Assembly: GCA_028274465.1 (NCBI GenBank)
Contig: CM051456.1
Span: forward strand, 76,556,753 to 76,620,752
DNA: 64,000 nt
Source of the DNA: Plantago ovata
Taxonomy: Eukaryota > Streptophyta > Magnoliopsida > Lamiales > Plantaginaceae
Reading direction: 5' to 3'
How positions within the stretch are numbered: the stretch's first letter is position 1; the number at the start of each line of letters is the position of its first letter. The notes below the pieces were generated by a model. The model was not told the origin of the DNA, did no database searches, and worked only from the letters and a program-made list of their open reading frames with translations. This document shows positions 19,377 through 30,700 of the stretch, one piece after another. The position numbers and the translations under genes are program-made.

Positions 19377-21101
19377 TCAATTGGGGTTGAATTCATATTG
19401 GGTACTAGACTTCCCCATCAATGCCCTCTTTAATCGGTGAAATCCCTGCACATTTGAATGAAGGAATAGAGGACCAAAGTATCCTATAAGTTTGTTAGTG
19501 CAAGTCTTCTCAACACATGAATTAACAATGGCTCGCAACATGTGTCGCTTGCCATCTACCTCAAAACTACATGTACGACGGTACATGTCAATCACCATGT
19601 GCACCTTATTGATGAAGGCTCTTCCCAACAGGACCACATCCTTAAGATTGGCTTCCGAAGTCGGCATAACTATGAAGCTCGTCTTCACCTCAACACCGGC
19701 AACTCTAATAACCAAGTCTTCGAGAACTCCCAAAGGTCTCCTCATAGACCCATCAGCAAGTTGAACCATAGCTTTCATAGGCTTCAAACCAGTCAACCGA
19801 GATTCTTCATACACATTCATCGGCAAGACATTGACTCCAGCTCCTGTGTCCAATGTAGCCAATATACCATCCTTCGTGCCAAGACCGATTTCCACATCGA
19901 AGCTCTCAAGTGCGGGTACTTCCACCATCTCATCCTCAGACGATGAGCTTTCTTCTTCAATATGTGAAGCTTCTTCCTCAACCATAGAGGGCTTAGGCTC
20001 CTCGTTAGCAACGCAAGGCTCAGAGATTTTCTTGCTACTTGGAACCTCTACTCGTGCTCCTTCTCTTGTGACCGTGATCTCAATTGGAATATTAGTCACC
20101 ACCGTGATGGCCATAGCTCTCTCGGTATTACCCAAAAGCTTCTCTTGCTCAGGACTAGCTCCTCTATCAATGAGCTCTTGCAACTTCGTGTTAAGAGAAG
20201 AAGTACTAGCCTCCAAGTTCTCAAACCGCTTCTCGTTCATAGCCTGATTCTTGTAATAAGATTCCATAAACTTGTCGGTCTTTTCTACCAAGCTTTGCAC
20301 CATGGCGACCAAAGAGGATGGAGCATATCCGGGTACCCCATAGTTTACCTCAGCATGTTGACGTTGACTGGCGAATCCTTGCTCATAGTCATCACCACGA
20401 CCCACTTTCTCTTCAAAAGCCGCTATGGGTTCTTCTATAGGTTCTTTTGAATGGATCTTGGCTCTTATATTCCGATTCTGAGAATTCCGGTACATTATAT
20501 CCAACTTAGCTTGAGCTTGACTCGGAAACAACTCTCCCATGCTTCCTCCACAAATGCTATCCACTTGTGCTTGAACACCAGGATGCAAACCATTATAGAA
20601 GAATTGGATGAGCTGACCTCCATCGAAGCCGTGATGTGGGCACCGATATTGCAACCCCTTAAACCGATCATAAGCCTCATGGAAAGCTTCATCATACTTC
20701 TGCTCAAAAGTGCTGATTTGTCTCCTCATAACCATAGTCTTGGAAGCGGGATAATACCGATCCATAAATTTTTCAAACACTTGAGCCCATGTGGTCCAAG
20801 ATCCAGCTTCTAAGGATCTCAACCAAGCCTTCGCTCTATCCCCAACTCCCATAGCGAAAACCTTCATCCGCAAATCATCATCAGTAATTCCATCATCCAG
20901 TCTAGGCAAGTAGAGCACGAAATTCTCTAAGTCATTCAAATACCCAATGACGTCCTCATTGTCCATGCCATAGAACTTGGGTAATTGCTGGAACACGTGT
21001 CCTTTAAGCTCCAGATTCCTCGTTGCATCATTGAGAACAATAGCTGGACCACTAGTCCCAACCGTAACTTTTGAGAGTAACTTCAGTGGTTGCTCAGCCA
21101 T
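19377..21101 (-). CDS. gag-protease polyprotein of G2
   Basis: A single intact frame of 574 codons beginning MAEQPLKLLSK. Residues about 20-200 form the retrotransposon gag domain: HVFQQLPKFYGM, LRMKVFAMGVGDRAKAWLRS, W..VF.KF...YYP, CPHHGFDGGQLIQFFYNGL. A coiled, acidic linker follows. From about residue 400 comes a retropepsin-like aspartic protease with the active-site ATLDTGAGVNVLP and the second motif VVLLGRAFI. No CCHC zinc knuckle is seen. The frame ends at its own stop, and then the sense strand has the GGGAGGCAACCCGAGG motif common after the gag part in Tat/Athila elements. No RT or integrase follows before the LTR. Start chosen at the ATG 176 bases after the primer site. Gag packages RNA; the protease would mature it. 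Confidence 0.88.
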   Translation of the reverse strand: MAEQPLKLLSKVTVGTSGPAIVLNDATRNLELKGHVFQQLPKFYGMDNEDVIGYLNDLENFVLYLPRLDDGITDDDLRMKVFAMGVGDRAKAWLRSLEAGSWTTWAQVFEKFMDRYYPASKTMVMRRQISTFEQKYDEAFHEAYDRFKGLQYRCPHHGFDGGQLIQFFYNGLHPGVQAQVDSICGGSMGELFPSQAQAKLDIMYRNSQNRNIRAKIHSKEPIEEPIAAFEEKVGRGDDYEQGFASQRQHAEVNYGVPGYAPSSLVAMVQSLVEKTDKFMESYYKNQAMNEKRFENLEASTSSLNTKLQELIDRGASPEQEKLLGNTERAMAITVVTNIPIEITVTREGARVEVPSSKKISEPCVANEEPKPSMVEEEASHIEEESSSSEDEMVEVPALESFDVEIGLGTKDGILATLDTGAGVNVLPMNVYEESRLTGLKPMKAMVQLADGSMRRPLGVLEDLVIRVAGVEVKTSFIVMPTSEANLKDVVLLGRAFINKVHMVIDMYRRTCSFEVDGKRHMLRAIVNSCVEKTCTNKLIGYFGPLFLHSNVQGFHRLKRALMGKSSTQYEFNPN

Positions 21102-21276
21102 CTCGCCTGAAATCTAGTGCAATCAACACAACACTCATACAAGGATTAGTTCCCGTTAGTGAAACAAAAACCAGAACACATAGAATTAAGCACAAAGAAA
21201 TAGGGGGAAAGAAATGGGGTGAGAAAGTGATGTTGGCTGAAAAACCAAAACAAAAACACCAACCAAAGGAGTTAAG

Positions 21277-21294
21277 TCCCCGGCAGCGGCGCCA
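21277..21294 (-). other. primer binding site, tRNA-Asp type (G2)
   Basis: The minus strand reads TGGCGCCGCTGCCGGGGA, three bases from the LTR that begins at 21,298. It differs by one or two bases from the sites of G1 (13,137) and G3 (60,146). Confidence 0.88.
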
Positions 21295-21297
21295 AAT

Positions 21298-22684
21298 TGA
21301 TGATGTCGTTTTTCACCAATTAAATTTGTTTAAAAGCCTAAGAACACTTATCACTACACAAACTAGAGTGCAATGGAAAGTTGTCCCCGAGTGTCGTTCT
21401 CTCGGGACCTAACGTGGCTTTGCTTGAGGTTTTTGCTAGTAATTTCAGTCAACGAGTTCAAATGTTTATAGAATCGTTTTCTTTGAACAAAGCAACGAGA
21501 AATCAGATTGTTATAATCAAGTTTGGAAAACGGTTGGTGGTAGAAATCAAATACACATGCATGGGTTACGAATATGCTCACAAGTTCAGTGCGTAAAACC
21601 TTCGATCAAGTCTGCTAAGCAACTCGTCTAGGTAACTTTCAAGACACACATCATAAAAGACCACTATCAATACTTTAGAGGTGCTTGTCACTAACACCAT
21701 TTATCTAGCATGCTGCAAATCTCTAACACACAATCCTATAGCTTTCATTGACCAAGAGTTTGTCACTATACTCAATTCGAATATATTTTATAGGCAACTA
21801 AGAATCATATGAAGGAATTTGCAGCAAGATTGAATCACAATCTCATGTAAGCATAAACATAACCCATAGCATGCATATTCTACATTCTACCACCAACACA
21901 AAAGGTTTAGCTACTCATATTCATCAACATAGACATCAATTCATATGAATAATAATCAAAATACATCATATCAAACTACAAGACAAGAGAGTGATACAAG
22001 TTACCACCAAAGCTGTCACTAATTGGTGGAAATCAAAGAAAACCTCTCCGTAGATGATTACAAAGGATGAATTCAAATCAAAATCTTGAATCCCAAGCTA
22101 AAATACAATGTAATCTGAGTTTTCTCTGAGTTTTGGGGCTTAGGAGCTCTCCAAAGCGAAGCTACAGTTCAAAAGTATATCCAAAAATGACTGAAGATCA
22201 GATCTAAGAAGGAAAATCCGAAAACGTAACCGCTGCCAAGCGGACCACTTGGAGAGGCCAAGCAAAGTGCTTTGGCCCTCCAAGCGCTTCTCTTGGCTTC
22301 TATGCCAAAGCTCCTGGAAAATGAAGCGGAGCGCTTCACTATTCCAGGCGCTTAGCTTGGCTCCTGGGGAGATTTTTGTCTTCAAACTCAATCTTTTTGC
22401 CCTCGCACGGCCCTCGGGTGCCTTGGACTCATCCTTCTCGATGCTTATTGATGCTCAAACACTTACGAACAAGCCACGGAGATTGGGGAACTTCAACGGG
22501 GCCATCTTTTCCATCGAAAAGGCTCGTTTTTAGCTCCAAAAATGTCGTTTCGTACCTAAGTGCCTGAAAATGCAGAAAACACAAAACGTAACACTATTCT
22601 ACAAAACTAACCAAAAAACAAGGCTAGAAGATAGCAAAAGAAGGTAAAAAAGACAAGATGAACGCGTAAAAAATACGTTCATCA
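21298..22684 (-). repeat. 5' LTR of G2
   Basis: A 1,387-bp partner of 13,167-14,554. The few differences I saw include several C-to-T or G-to-A changes at CG sites in the palindromic boxes at 22,234-22,296. Confidence 0.92.
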
Positions 22685-22689
22685 GAACG

Positions 22690-23992
22690 GAGATTTGTCG
22701 GGTCTCGATTCAGCAAATAAATTTGTTATTAGCCAAAGGTAATCCACAACTACAATGAAAACCGTAGTGTAGCGGTAGAATGACTCGAGTGTTGTTCTCT
22801 CAGGACTATAACTAGCTTTATCAAATCTAATTTAGAATATAAAAACAGCAGACGTAAAAGCAAAGGATTTTTCTAACAGATATTGGAGATTGGTGATAGT
22901 ATGATCCTTCAAAGCATAACGGGTCGATAATCATGCATAAATTCCTCGGTCTTGCATGGAGATCTTTGATCAATCTAATGTCCTGTTGCAATTATTAAGC
23001 ACTACGAAGATAAAGGTACTGACAAGTCAATCACTATTGTCCTATTGTGTTCCGTAATTATTCAACACTACGAAGATAAACTCGCGTACAGGTCGACGAG
23101 GGTCCAATTGTGCATAATAATTAATACAACATACGAGAATTTAGGCTGAGCCTGATCAACGAAATAAAGCAATAACACGGAGTATAATGCGCGATATAGC
23201 CATTAGCATGATTATCTTCCCTTCGCTAAGAATTCACATACTACCACCAACAAAAAGTTTAGCTACTCATAATAGGCATGCAATCAACAGAAATCATAGA
23301 AGAAAACATGTTGAAAGATATAATAAAATAAGTAGAATAAACTGTAAGATTCAAAGTTACCGAAGGTTGTCAATCTCCGGAGAATTGCGATCCTACAAGC
23401 TTCAATCTGCTATGAAAGAGAGTCCCCTAAGCTACGAACCCCCAGAACAGGCTCTGGGAAGTCCCTACCTAAAACTACAGAGAAAGGTGAGAAAGTAGGT
23501 CTGGAAAAGTATGATTTTCAGAGAAAACTAAGCAACTATATATAGGCCCCGAAATACTGTGGGGCGGTTCGCCCCATACACCGGACGGTTCGCCCCGTGT
23601 GGGGCGAGTCGCCCCTCGTCCTGGGCGGTTCGCCCGGGAGAATATTTCGCGGAATTCCGCGTTTTCGACGCATTTTTGGATTTCTTCCCCTTTTCGGACT
23701 CGGTTTCTGACTTCTAGTGGCCTTCTAACCTCCAGATTCGACCCCTAGACTTCAAATCCTATCCGGAAATGATCAGATACTCCAATTAGGCTTCTGGAAT
23801 ACCAATTCCTTGTCTACTTCGATATAATTGCCTGGAAATCCTCGTTTTTCAACCAAAACCTGTAAAATAAAGACTAAAGGGAAACGTGACACTATTCTAA
23901 TAAAATGCACTAAAATATAGCTAAATTAACATAGAGGATAGCTAAAATAGGTGAAAAAGACTCGAATGAAAGTGTAAAATACACATTCATCA
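22690..23992 (-). repeat. 5' LTR of G1, main part
   Basis: Together with TGATGAACG at 13,158-13,166 this makes the 5' LTR of G1. It was cut by the insertion of G2. The TATA box and four palindromic boxes (23,561-23,638) are conserved relative to the other LTR. Confidence 0.9.
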
Positions 23993-23997
23993 AATAT

Positions 23998-24233
23998 ACT
24001 GCGCGGATCTAGCATCCTCATGATGCTTATCAGACTTTGCCTTGTTGGCTTGATTCCAAATCAGCAACTTGATCGGCAGTCTGATTCTCGGGACACACGG
24101 GATTAGCCTCGTCCAAGACGTACTCAGTCCTTTCGTACCTCAGCACCAAACATATATTCCTGATCCAATCTAGGAAGTTTGGTCCGGTCAAAATTTGCTT
24201 CTCTAAGACAGCACAGAGCGAGATACTTGCCAT
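23998..24233 (-). pseudogene. copia gag, 5' part (right unit)
   Basis: Begins MASISLCAVLEKQILTGPNF at 24,233 and continues to DQVADLESSQQGKV, where an in-frame stop lies near 24,030. It is the missing N-terminal part of the gag at 8,254-8,759; the join across G1 matches the uninterrupted order in the left unit (926-1,286). The lysine-rich segment after the stop (SDKHHEDARS in the left unit) ends here at 23,998. Confidence 0.88.
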
Positions 24234-25650
24234 TTCGGTTTTCCAGGAGAAATAGTATAGAACGAAAATAATAAATCAACTATTGAAATACTATTTCTAA
24301 ATACACAGTCAACATAACTAAACAACAAGGTCCTTTAGCTGTTTAGCTCCCACTAATTTCACATATGCTTGCCCCCACAACAAACATACGGTAATGTCCA
24401 ACAAGTTACCGTAGTGGCCAAGATCCAAATCCATACTATGCTATACTCCAACGGGGGCTGGTCGCATAGCATAATATGACCGGTAGGACTATCCAATTGC
24501 GTCACGCAACTCTTGGTTGTTAAATCTAATTTAACCCGATGCCCTACATATTGTACCTATCGAGGTCGCTAGATACAATATGCAGTAAGTTATAACCATA
24601 GGTTTACTCTAATCTGACGATCACTGCGAGTCTGTAAGACGAGGTCGCCAATACAAGAAAACGCAATGAAAGTTCAGAATTAAAGCACCCTATGGAAAGC
24701 ATCTCAGAAATACATACATATATATATTTATGTACTTATATTGGTTGGGGCTTGTCGCTTGAGGGTTGTTATCAGTCATCTACAAACAAATAAGGGCGTC
24801 GTCTACCCATCGTGCATGAGCGATCTACACGTAATGGATGCCGCCTATCCATTCTAGTTCTAAACGCGGTCAAGCACATAATGGGTGCCGCCTACCCATA
24901 CATAAAATATGCGGTCCGACATATAAGAGGGCGCCGCCTACCCTCGCATGCATAGCGGTCGAACGGAAAGTAAAATACTTGGTATTTAAACATGCATTGT
25001 CAAACAATAGCATATCGAGCAAACAAAACAAGTAGTAGCCTATGTGGATGCCAAATGACTTCATAATTTCATTATGAAAATTATAATCCCATACTTATAA
25101 TCTCTATGAAATAATTGAAAATTTGGACTAGATTGAAAAATCGAAAATTCTATTGACCAAGTAGCAATCTTCGAAAACCCGAAGGACTTAATTGTAATTT
25201 TTGAAACCTTGGAGGTGTTAAATCTAAAATTCAAAAGTAGAAGGACTAATTTGCAATAAACAATAAATTAATAAATTACAAATAAGCCCTTTAACTTTAT
25301 ACTAATTAAATTTAACCCCTCTAGTTAAAAGGAATTACAATTAAATCATATTTATATTCCAAATATAAAATTCAATCCTCAAAATTTCCAAAATTCGATT
25401 TTGGGTTCAACCCGGAAAAATATATATATATTAAAATATGGGACGGGGCCTAGTCCCGTCCCCTACCGTGCCTGCGGCCCGGTCAATATATATAATATTT
25501 TAATTTTTTTTTTTTTTTGAAAAAATATAAATTCTAAATTTATATAAAACACAAAACTTTTGAAAATCGAATTAGTCATAGAATCAATTGCATCCACATA
25601 TCTACAAAATCATACAATATATATACGTATATACGTAATCAATTAACCTC
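24234..25650 (-). other. copia untranslated leader (right unit)
   Basis: Counterpart of 1,287-2,777, about 1.4 kb and without genes. The four-hairpin array is at 24,794-24,945; the GC-rich block is reduced to 25,441-25,482. Confidence 0.75.
24794..24945 (-). repeat. four-hairpin array in copia leader (right unit)
   Basis: The same four inverted repeats as at 1,849-2,000: 24,794-24,808, 24,833-24,853, 24,881-24,899 and 24,927-24,945. The stems of the last three are unchanged. The loop of the first has changed from GCCGCC to GTCGTC, and one closing position of the third is C to T, which still allows a G-T (G-U) pair. Confidence 0.8.
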
Positions 25651-25662
25651 GCTCTGATACCA
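25651..25662 (-). other. primer binding site, tRNA-iMet type (right copia unit)
   Basis: TGGTATCAGAGC on the minus strand, one base from the LTR at 25,664. It identifies 25,664-27,762 as the 5' LTR of the right unit. Confidence 0.92.
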
Positions 25663-25663
25663 C

Positions 25664-27762
25664 TATAATAAAATACGGTCAGAGTAACCCCTAGGGTACG
25701 CAGCGAAATTTCAAAAAAAATTCTTAACATGCATGTTAATCGATTATGTATATTCCGTATATATTTAAACACATCAATCAGAAGACTAACCTTACTTCCA
25801 AAGCAGCTTCCAAGTCTTCGTAATAATCCGGTGTATCTTCTCCTTCGTCGAAGTCGAAGATATCTGCAATACTTTGATTATCTGCAAGACAATAAAAGTT
25901 AGTTTCCAGCTCCTAGAACCTCAACCTTGGTATCCACGGATGAACAACCTATCAGAAAGAATGCTAGGATATTCTTTGTGTGGCCAAGAAGATGGGGCGG
26001 CGATTCCTCCGGTAGGTGGCGCGCGCGTGGCTTAGGTGAGGTGGGGAGAGCTTTTGTTTTCTCTAAGAAAGGTAGAATAATTCTCTAAAAATTAGATTCT
26101 TCAACTGTGTGAATATCTATGTCAAAAGCTGTCTAATAGTCTACTATATATAGTAGTCAATAGAAGCCTAAATCATAAGCAATTAGACTTCATAAAGGAA
26201 TAAGAATCTAATTCTTATCGCACTAGGAAACCAATTTCAAGTCTAGATTCATTCCCAATTAAATTAAAACTCAATCAGGAAAATCTAACTTATCCCTTAG
26301 ACTTCTAATAGAGGAAGGAGTCGAACTCCTTCCCCTACTCCATCTCGCAAGCGCGCGCGTCCTAAGGGTGTTAGGTGGGTCCCGATTTTGGGACCCACTT
26401 ATAGTTCTAAGGCAATTCAAGCTCCAAATAGATTTTTCCCATGTGCATATGTTAATTCTAAATTAACATATCCTTTCAAATCAAACCTCTATTATATTTC
26501 TAAAATATAATCTTTAATCGTATTTACATAAAATACAATTAATTAGCCAATTCAATTAATAATTCCAAATTATTAATTGAGCCACTAAATATTATAATTA
26601 ATTCCAAATCAATTATAATCCATCAATCACAATTAATTCCAAATTAATTGCGATTCCATATTCAAGGATATTCGGATAAGCTGAATCACCACATAGTGTG
26701 ACCCATAGGGCCTCATTGTATTAAACAAGTCCTAGACTAGGCAAAATGGAATTCCTAGACGGTTCCATTTGCAATATTAATACATGAGGACGTTTGAGAG
26801 GTTTCTCAAAACAAACCCTTTCGTCGCGAAGCCTTTTGCGCTCAACGCGGCGATGGTAACGTCTCTTCATCTGGCTTGCTCGAATGTATCTAGGATCGAT
26901 GAAGTGTCTATCCCAATAATACATCCACGGGCGTCTTCAGTGAGTTGCATGGTGAATCCAATATCTATTATGACCATCATAATAATATTGATACGCTGAC
27001 CAGCGGTTTTACCAATCACAACTATGAACGACTATGAGCAGTGCTCTCCTGTGCTACACATGAGAGATGAATCCTTCACAGAATCACTTATCATCCCCGT
27101 TTGTATGTAGCCATAATCCTGGATCGTGTCTTAGGTCAACTGCTTATTCAAAGCTGACATCGACGGGTCCACCAAGGATATGGGGCAACAAATGTGATGA
27201 TAAAGTCCTGTAAGTCCAAAGGACGACTGGCATCACTTCGACAACTTACCGGTTCCCATAGACACTTCGGTGTAGAGTATACATCGATGGGAGTGTCCGG
27301 TGGGTACTTCCATTGTTCGGTAATCATCCTTCGAACAACTATGCGCAGTTATGGGAACGTTTCTTGATTGTCCAACAATCCGTTCCGTGACCGTGGGATC
27401 GGCTCACACTTGCTCCAACAAGTATAACCTCCACGCATACCAGTCTCAGCTGGTTCATTCAGACCCCTACATACGAGATGAACCTCGACTAGGGAGAGTT
27501 TGGGATAGATGATAACTCACATAGCTCCCACTATATGTGTGATCGGTCATCTATCCGAGGGGACATGTTTAATATCAATACAGACAGAAATAGAGATATG
27601 ACATGTTGCATGCCTGGTGTAATATAAATATGAAAGCGATACTCAATAGTCATTCAACAAACATATATTATATTACGTTGACCTGTGTAATAGTACATAT
27701 ATGCCCTCTATAAGGGTTGTATGCCCTTAATAAGGACTGTCTCTAGGACATATACACTATCA
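25664..27762 (-). repeat. 5' LTR of right copia unit
   Basis: A 2,099-bp LTR. Its left terminal TG has mutated to TA (TATAATAAAATACGG); its right end is ATACACTATCA as in the others. It contains the dyad at 26,375-26,398, a 16-bp palindrome CTACTATATATAGTAG at 26,141-26,156 over the TATA box, and the 67-codon frame at 26,721-26,924. It is followed at 27,763 by CCGAC and the exon of an Ulp1-like gene. The matching CCGAC should lie beyond the far end of the tandem array, left of the window. Confidence 0.92.
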
Positions 27763-30700
27763 CCGACATCTGGAGAGGTTGGCACATGCAACTGTTAAAA
27801 TGGAAGGAGCATCGAAAGAGACAGCTATAAATGTTGACAAAATACCTGAAAATCCACGTGCTGGTATTCGAGACATATCTATTAACAAGAAATCAGAAAC
27901 GGCTAAGAATCTGACGCCGCAGGTCCTGAACTGGCTTGAGAGCAAGTTCCGCTTGCTGGCAGCATCGTATGGACTGTGAACTTTGACTCTACCCAACTTT
28001 TTTTACCATTACTCCAATGTTTGTTTCCTCAATTTGTATTGTAATTGCAGGGGGACCATTCTGACAGTGAACACTTCCAGTTTGTCTGCCGATCTGCGTT
28101 TATCAGACTTCGAACTCATGATCAATCACGACCGTTACAATGATGTTGTATATTCTCTATAAAATCTCAATTGTTTATCTACATAACTTTGCACTCAGAT
28201 CCTTTTATATATTTTGCTGACTGTTGGAACAACTCCTAAATGCCTATATATTGATGTTGTTGAACAGATAATTGATGCTTGGGCATTAATGTTGGTGCTC
28301 GATGTGTGTGGTGGTAAAAATATGAAGTCTACTAGGAATAGTGTTGGGCTGAAGCCTTATGTCTTCTCTAGCTGTATCTGGGTAAGTAAATGCTTGTAAC
28401 AAATGTATAGTCTAAAGTTGCAGCCCTTTATATATGTGCATAAGGAAACAAGCTTTGTTAAGAATACTTCCACCATGGTATCATATGTTTAACATCACTC
28501 CACTTGCAGCAATATGCAGCTCGTTGCAACCACAAGTCTTCATGCAGTGACGCGGCATTATCGTTTATTGACAAGAAAATCCCTGATGCGACCAACCATG
28601 ACAATTGGATTATTCCAATTAACACAATTGGAAACAAGTGTCCTCTAACCACCGATGGCGATCACTGGACTCTGCTCCACTACAATCTTCCGAAGAACAA
28701 GTGGACCTTCTATTGTAAGAAAATACGGTCAGAGTTACCCCTAGGGTACACAGCGAAATTTCAAAAAAATTTCTTAACATGCAAGTTAATTGATTATGTA
28801 TATGCCGTATATATTTAAACACATCAATTAGAAGACTAACCTTACTTCCAAAGCAGCTTCCAAGTCTTCGTAATAATCCGGTGTATCTTCTCCTTCGTCG
28901 AAGTCGAAGATATCTGCAATACTTTGATTATCTGCAAGACAATAAAAGTTAGTTTCCAGCTCCTAGAACCTCAACCTTGGTATCCACGGATGAACAGCCT
29001 ATCAGAAAGAATGCTAGGATATTCTTTGTGTGGCCAAGAAGATGGGGCGGCGATTCCTCCGGTAGGTGGTGCGCGCGTGGCTTAGGTGAGGTGGGGAGAG
29101 CTTTTGTTTTCTCTAAGAAAGGTAGAATAATTCACTAAGAATTAGATTCTTCAACTGTGTGAAAATCTATGTCAAAAGCTCTCTAATAGTCTACTATATA
29201 TAGTAGTCAATAGAAGCCTAAAGCATAAGCAATTAGACTTCATAAAGGAATAAGAATCTAATTCTTACCGCACTAGGAAAACAATTTCAAGTCTAGATTC
29301 ATTCCCAATTAAATTAAAACTCAATCAGGAAAATCTAACTTATCCCTTAGACTTCTAATAGAGGAAGGAGTCGAACTCCTTACCCTACTCCATCTCGCGC
29401 GCGCGCGCGTCCTAAGGGTGTTAGGTGGGTCCCGATTTTGGGACCCACTTATAGTTCTAAGGCAATTCAAACTCCAAATAGATTTTGCCCATGTGCATAT
29501 GTTAATTCTAAATTAACATATCCTTTCAAATCAAACCTCTATTATATTTCTAAAATATAACCTTTAATCGTATTTACATAAAATACAACTAATTAGCCAA
29601 CAATTAATAAATCCAAATCATTAATTGAGCCACTAAATATTATAATTAATTCCAAATCAATTATAATCCATCAATCACAATTAATTCCAAATTAATTGCG
29701 ATTCCATCTGCAAGGATATTCGGATAAGCTGAATCACCACATAGTGTGACCCATAGGGCCTCATTGTATTAAGCAAGTCCTAGACTAGGCAAAATGGAAT
29801 TCCTAGACGGTTCCATTTGCAATATTAATACATGAGGACGTTTGAGAGGTTTCTCAAAGCAAACCCTTTCGTTGCGAAGCCTGTTGCGCTCAACGCGGCG
29901 ATGGTAACGTCCCTTCATCTGACTTGCTCGAATGTATCTAGGATCGATGAAGTGTCTATCCCAATAATACATCCACGGGCGTCTTCAGTGAGTTGCATGG
30001 TGAATCCAATATCTATTATGACCATCATAATAATATTAATACGCTGACCAGCGGTTTACCAATCACAACTATGAACGACTATGAGCAGTGCTCTCCTGTG
30101 CTACACGTGAGAGATGAATCCTTCACAGAATCACTTATCATCCCCATTTGTATGTAGCCATAATCCTGGATCGTGTCTTAGGTCAACTGCTTATTCAGAG
30201 CTGACATCGACGGGTCCACCAAGGATATGGGGCAACAAATGTGATGATAAAGTCCTGTAAGTCCAAAGGACGACTGGCATCACTTCGACAACTCACCGGT
30301 TCCCATAGACACTTCGGTGTAGAGTATACATCGATGGGAGTGTCCGGTGGGTACTTCCATTGTTCGATAATCCTTCTTCGAACAACTATGCGCAGTTATG
30401 GGAACGTTTCTCGATTGTCCAACAATCCGTTCCGTGTCCGTGGGATCGGCTCACACTTGCTCCAACAAGTATAACCTCCACTCATACTAGTCTCATCTGT
30501 TTCATTCAGACCCCTACATCCGAGATGAACCTCGACTAGGGAGAGTTTGGGATAGATGATAACTCACATAGCTCCCACTATCTGTGTGATCGGTCATCTA
30601 TCCGAGGGGACATGTTTAATATCAATACAGACAGAAATAAAGATATGACATGCTGCATGCCTGGTGTAATATTAATATGAAAGCGATACTCAATAGTAAA

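Larger units (their letters stand above)
13167..22684 (-). mobile_element. Ty3/gypsy element G2 (gag-protease only), nested in G1 LTR
   Basis: A complete element with LTRs 13,167-14,554 and 21,298-22,684. It begins TGATGATGTCG and ends GTTCATCA, and is flanked by GAACG at 13,162-13,166 and 22,685-22,689. It lies nine bases inside the 5' LTR of G1, so it is younger than G1. After removal of the CACTA element inside it, it is about 6.6 kb. It encodes one open gag-protease frame and no reverse transcriptase or integrase. Confidence 0.92.
8760..23992 (-). mobile_element. Ty3/gypsy element G1 (Tat/Athila-like, gag only), with nested insertions
   Basis: A complete LTR element of about 5.7 kb when its nested insertion is removed. 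It starts TGATGAACGG and ends ATTCATCA, an inverted TGATGAA/TTCATCA pair, and is flanked by AATAT at 8,755-8,759 and 23,993-23,997. Order on the minus strand: 5' LTR (22,690-23,992 plus 13,158-13,166), primer site 13,137-13,154, gag, acidic region, long 3' noncoding part, 3' LTR (8,760-10,066). I find no protease, reverse transcriptase or integrase, so it must have moved with enzymes supplied by another element. Confidence 0.9.

Noticed and set aside
19817..20813. Several plus- and minus-strand frames within the gag-protease of G2
   Set aside because: They overlap the intact 574-codon frame in other phases and have no domain of their own.
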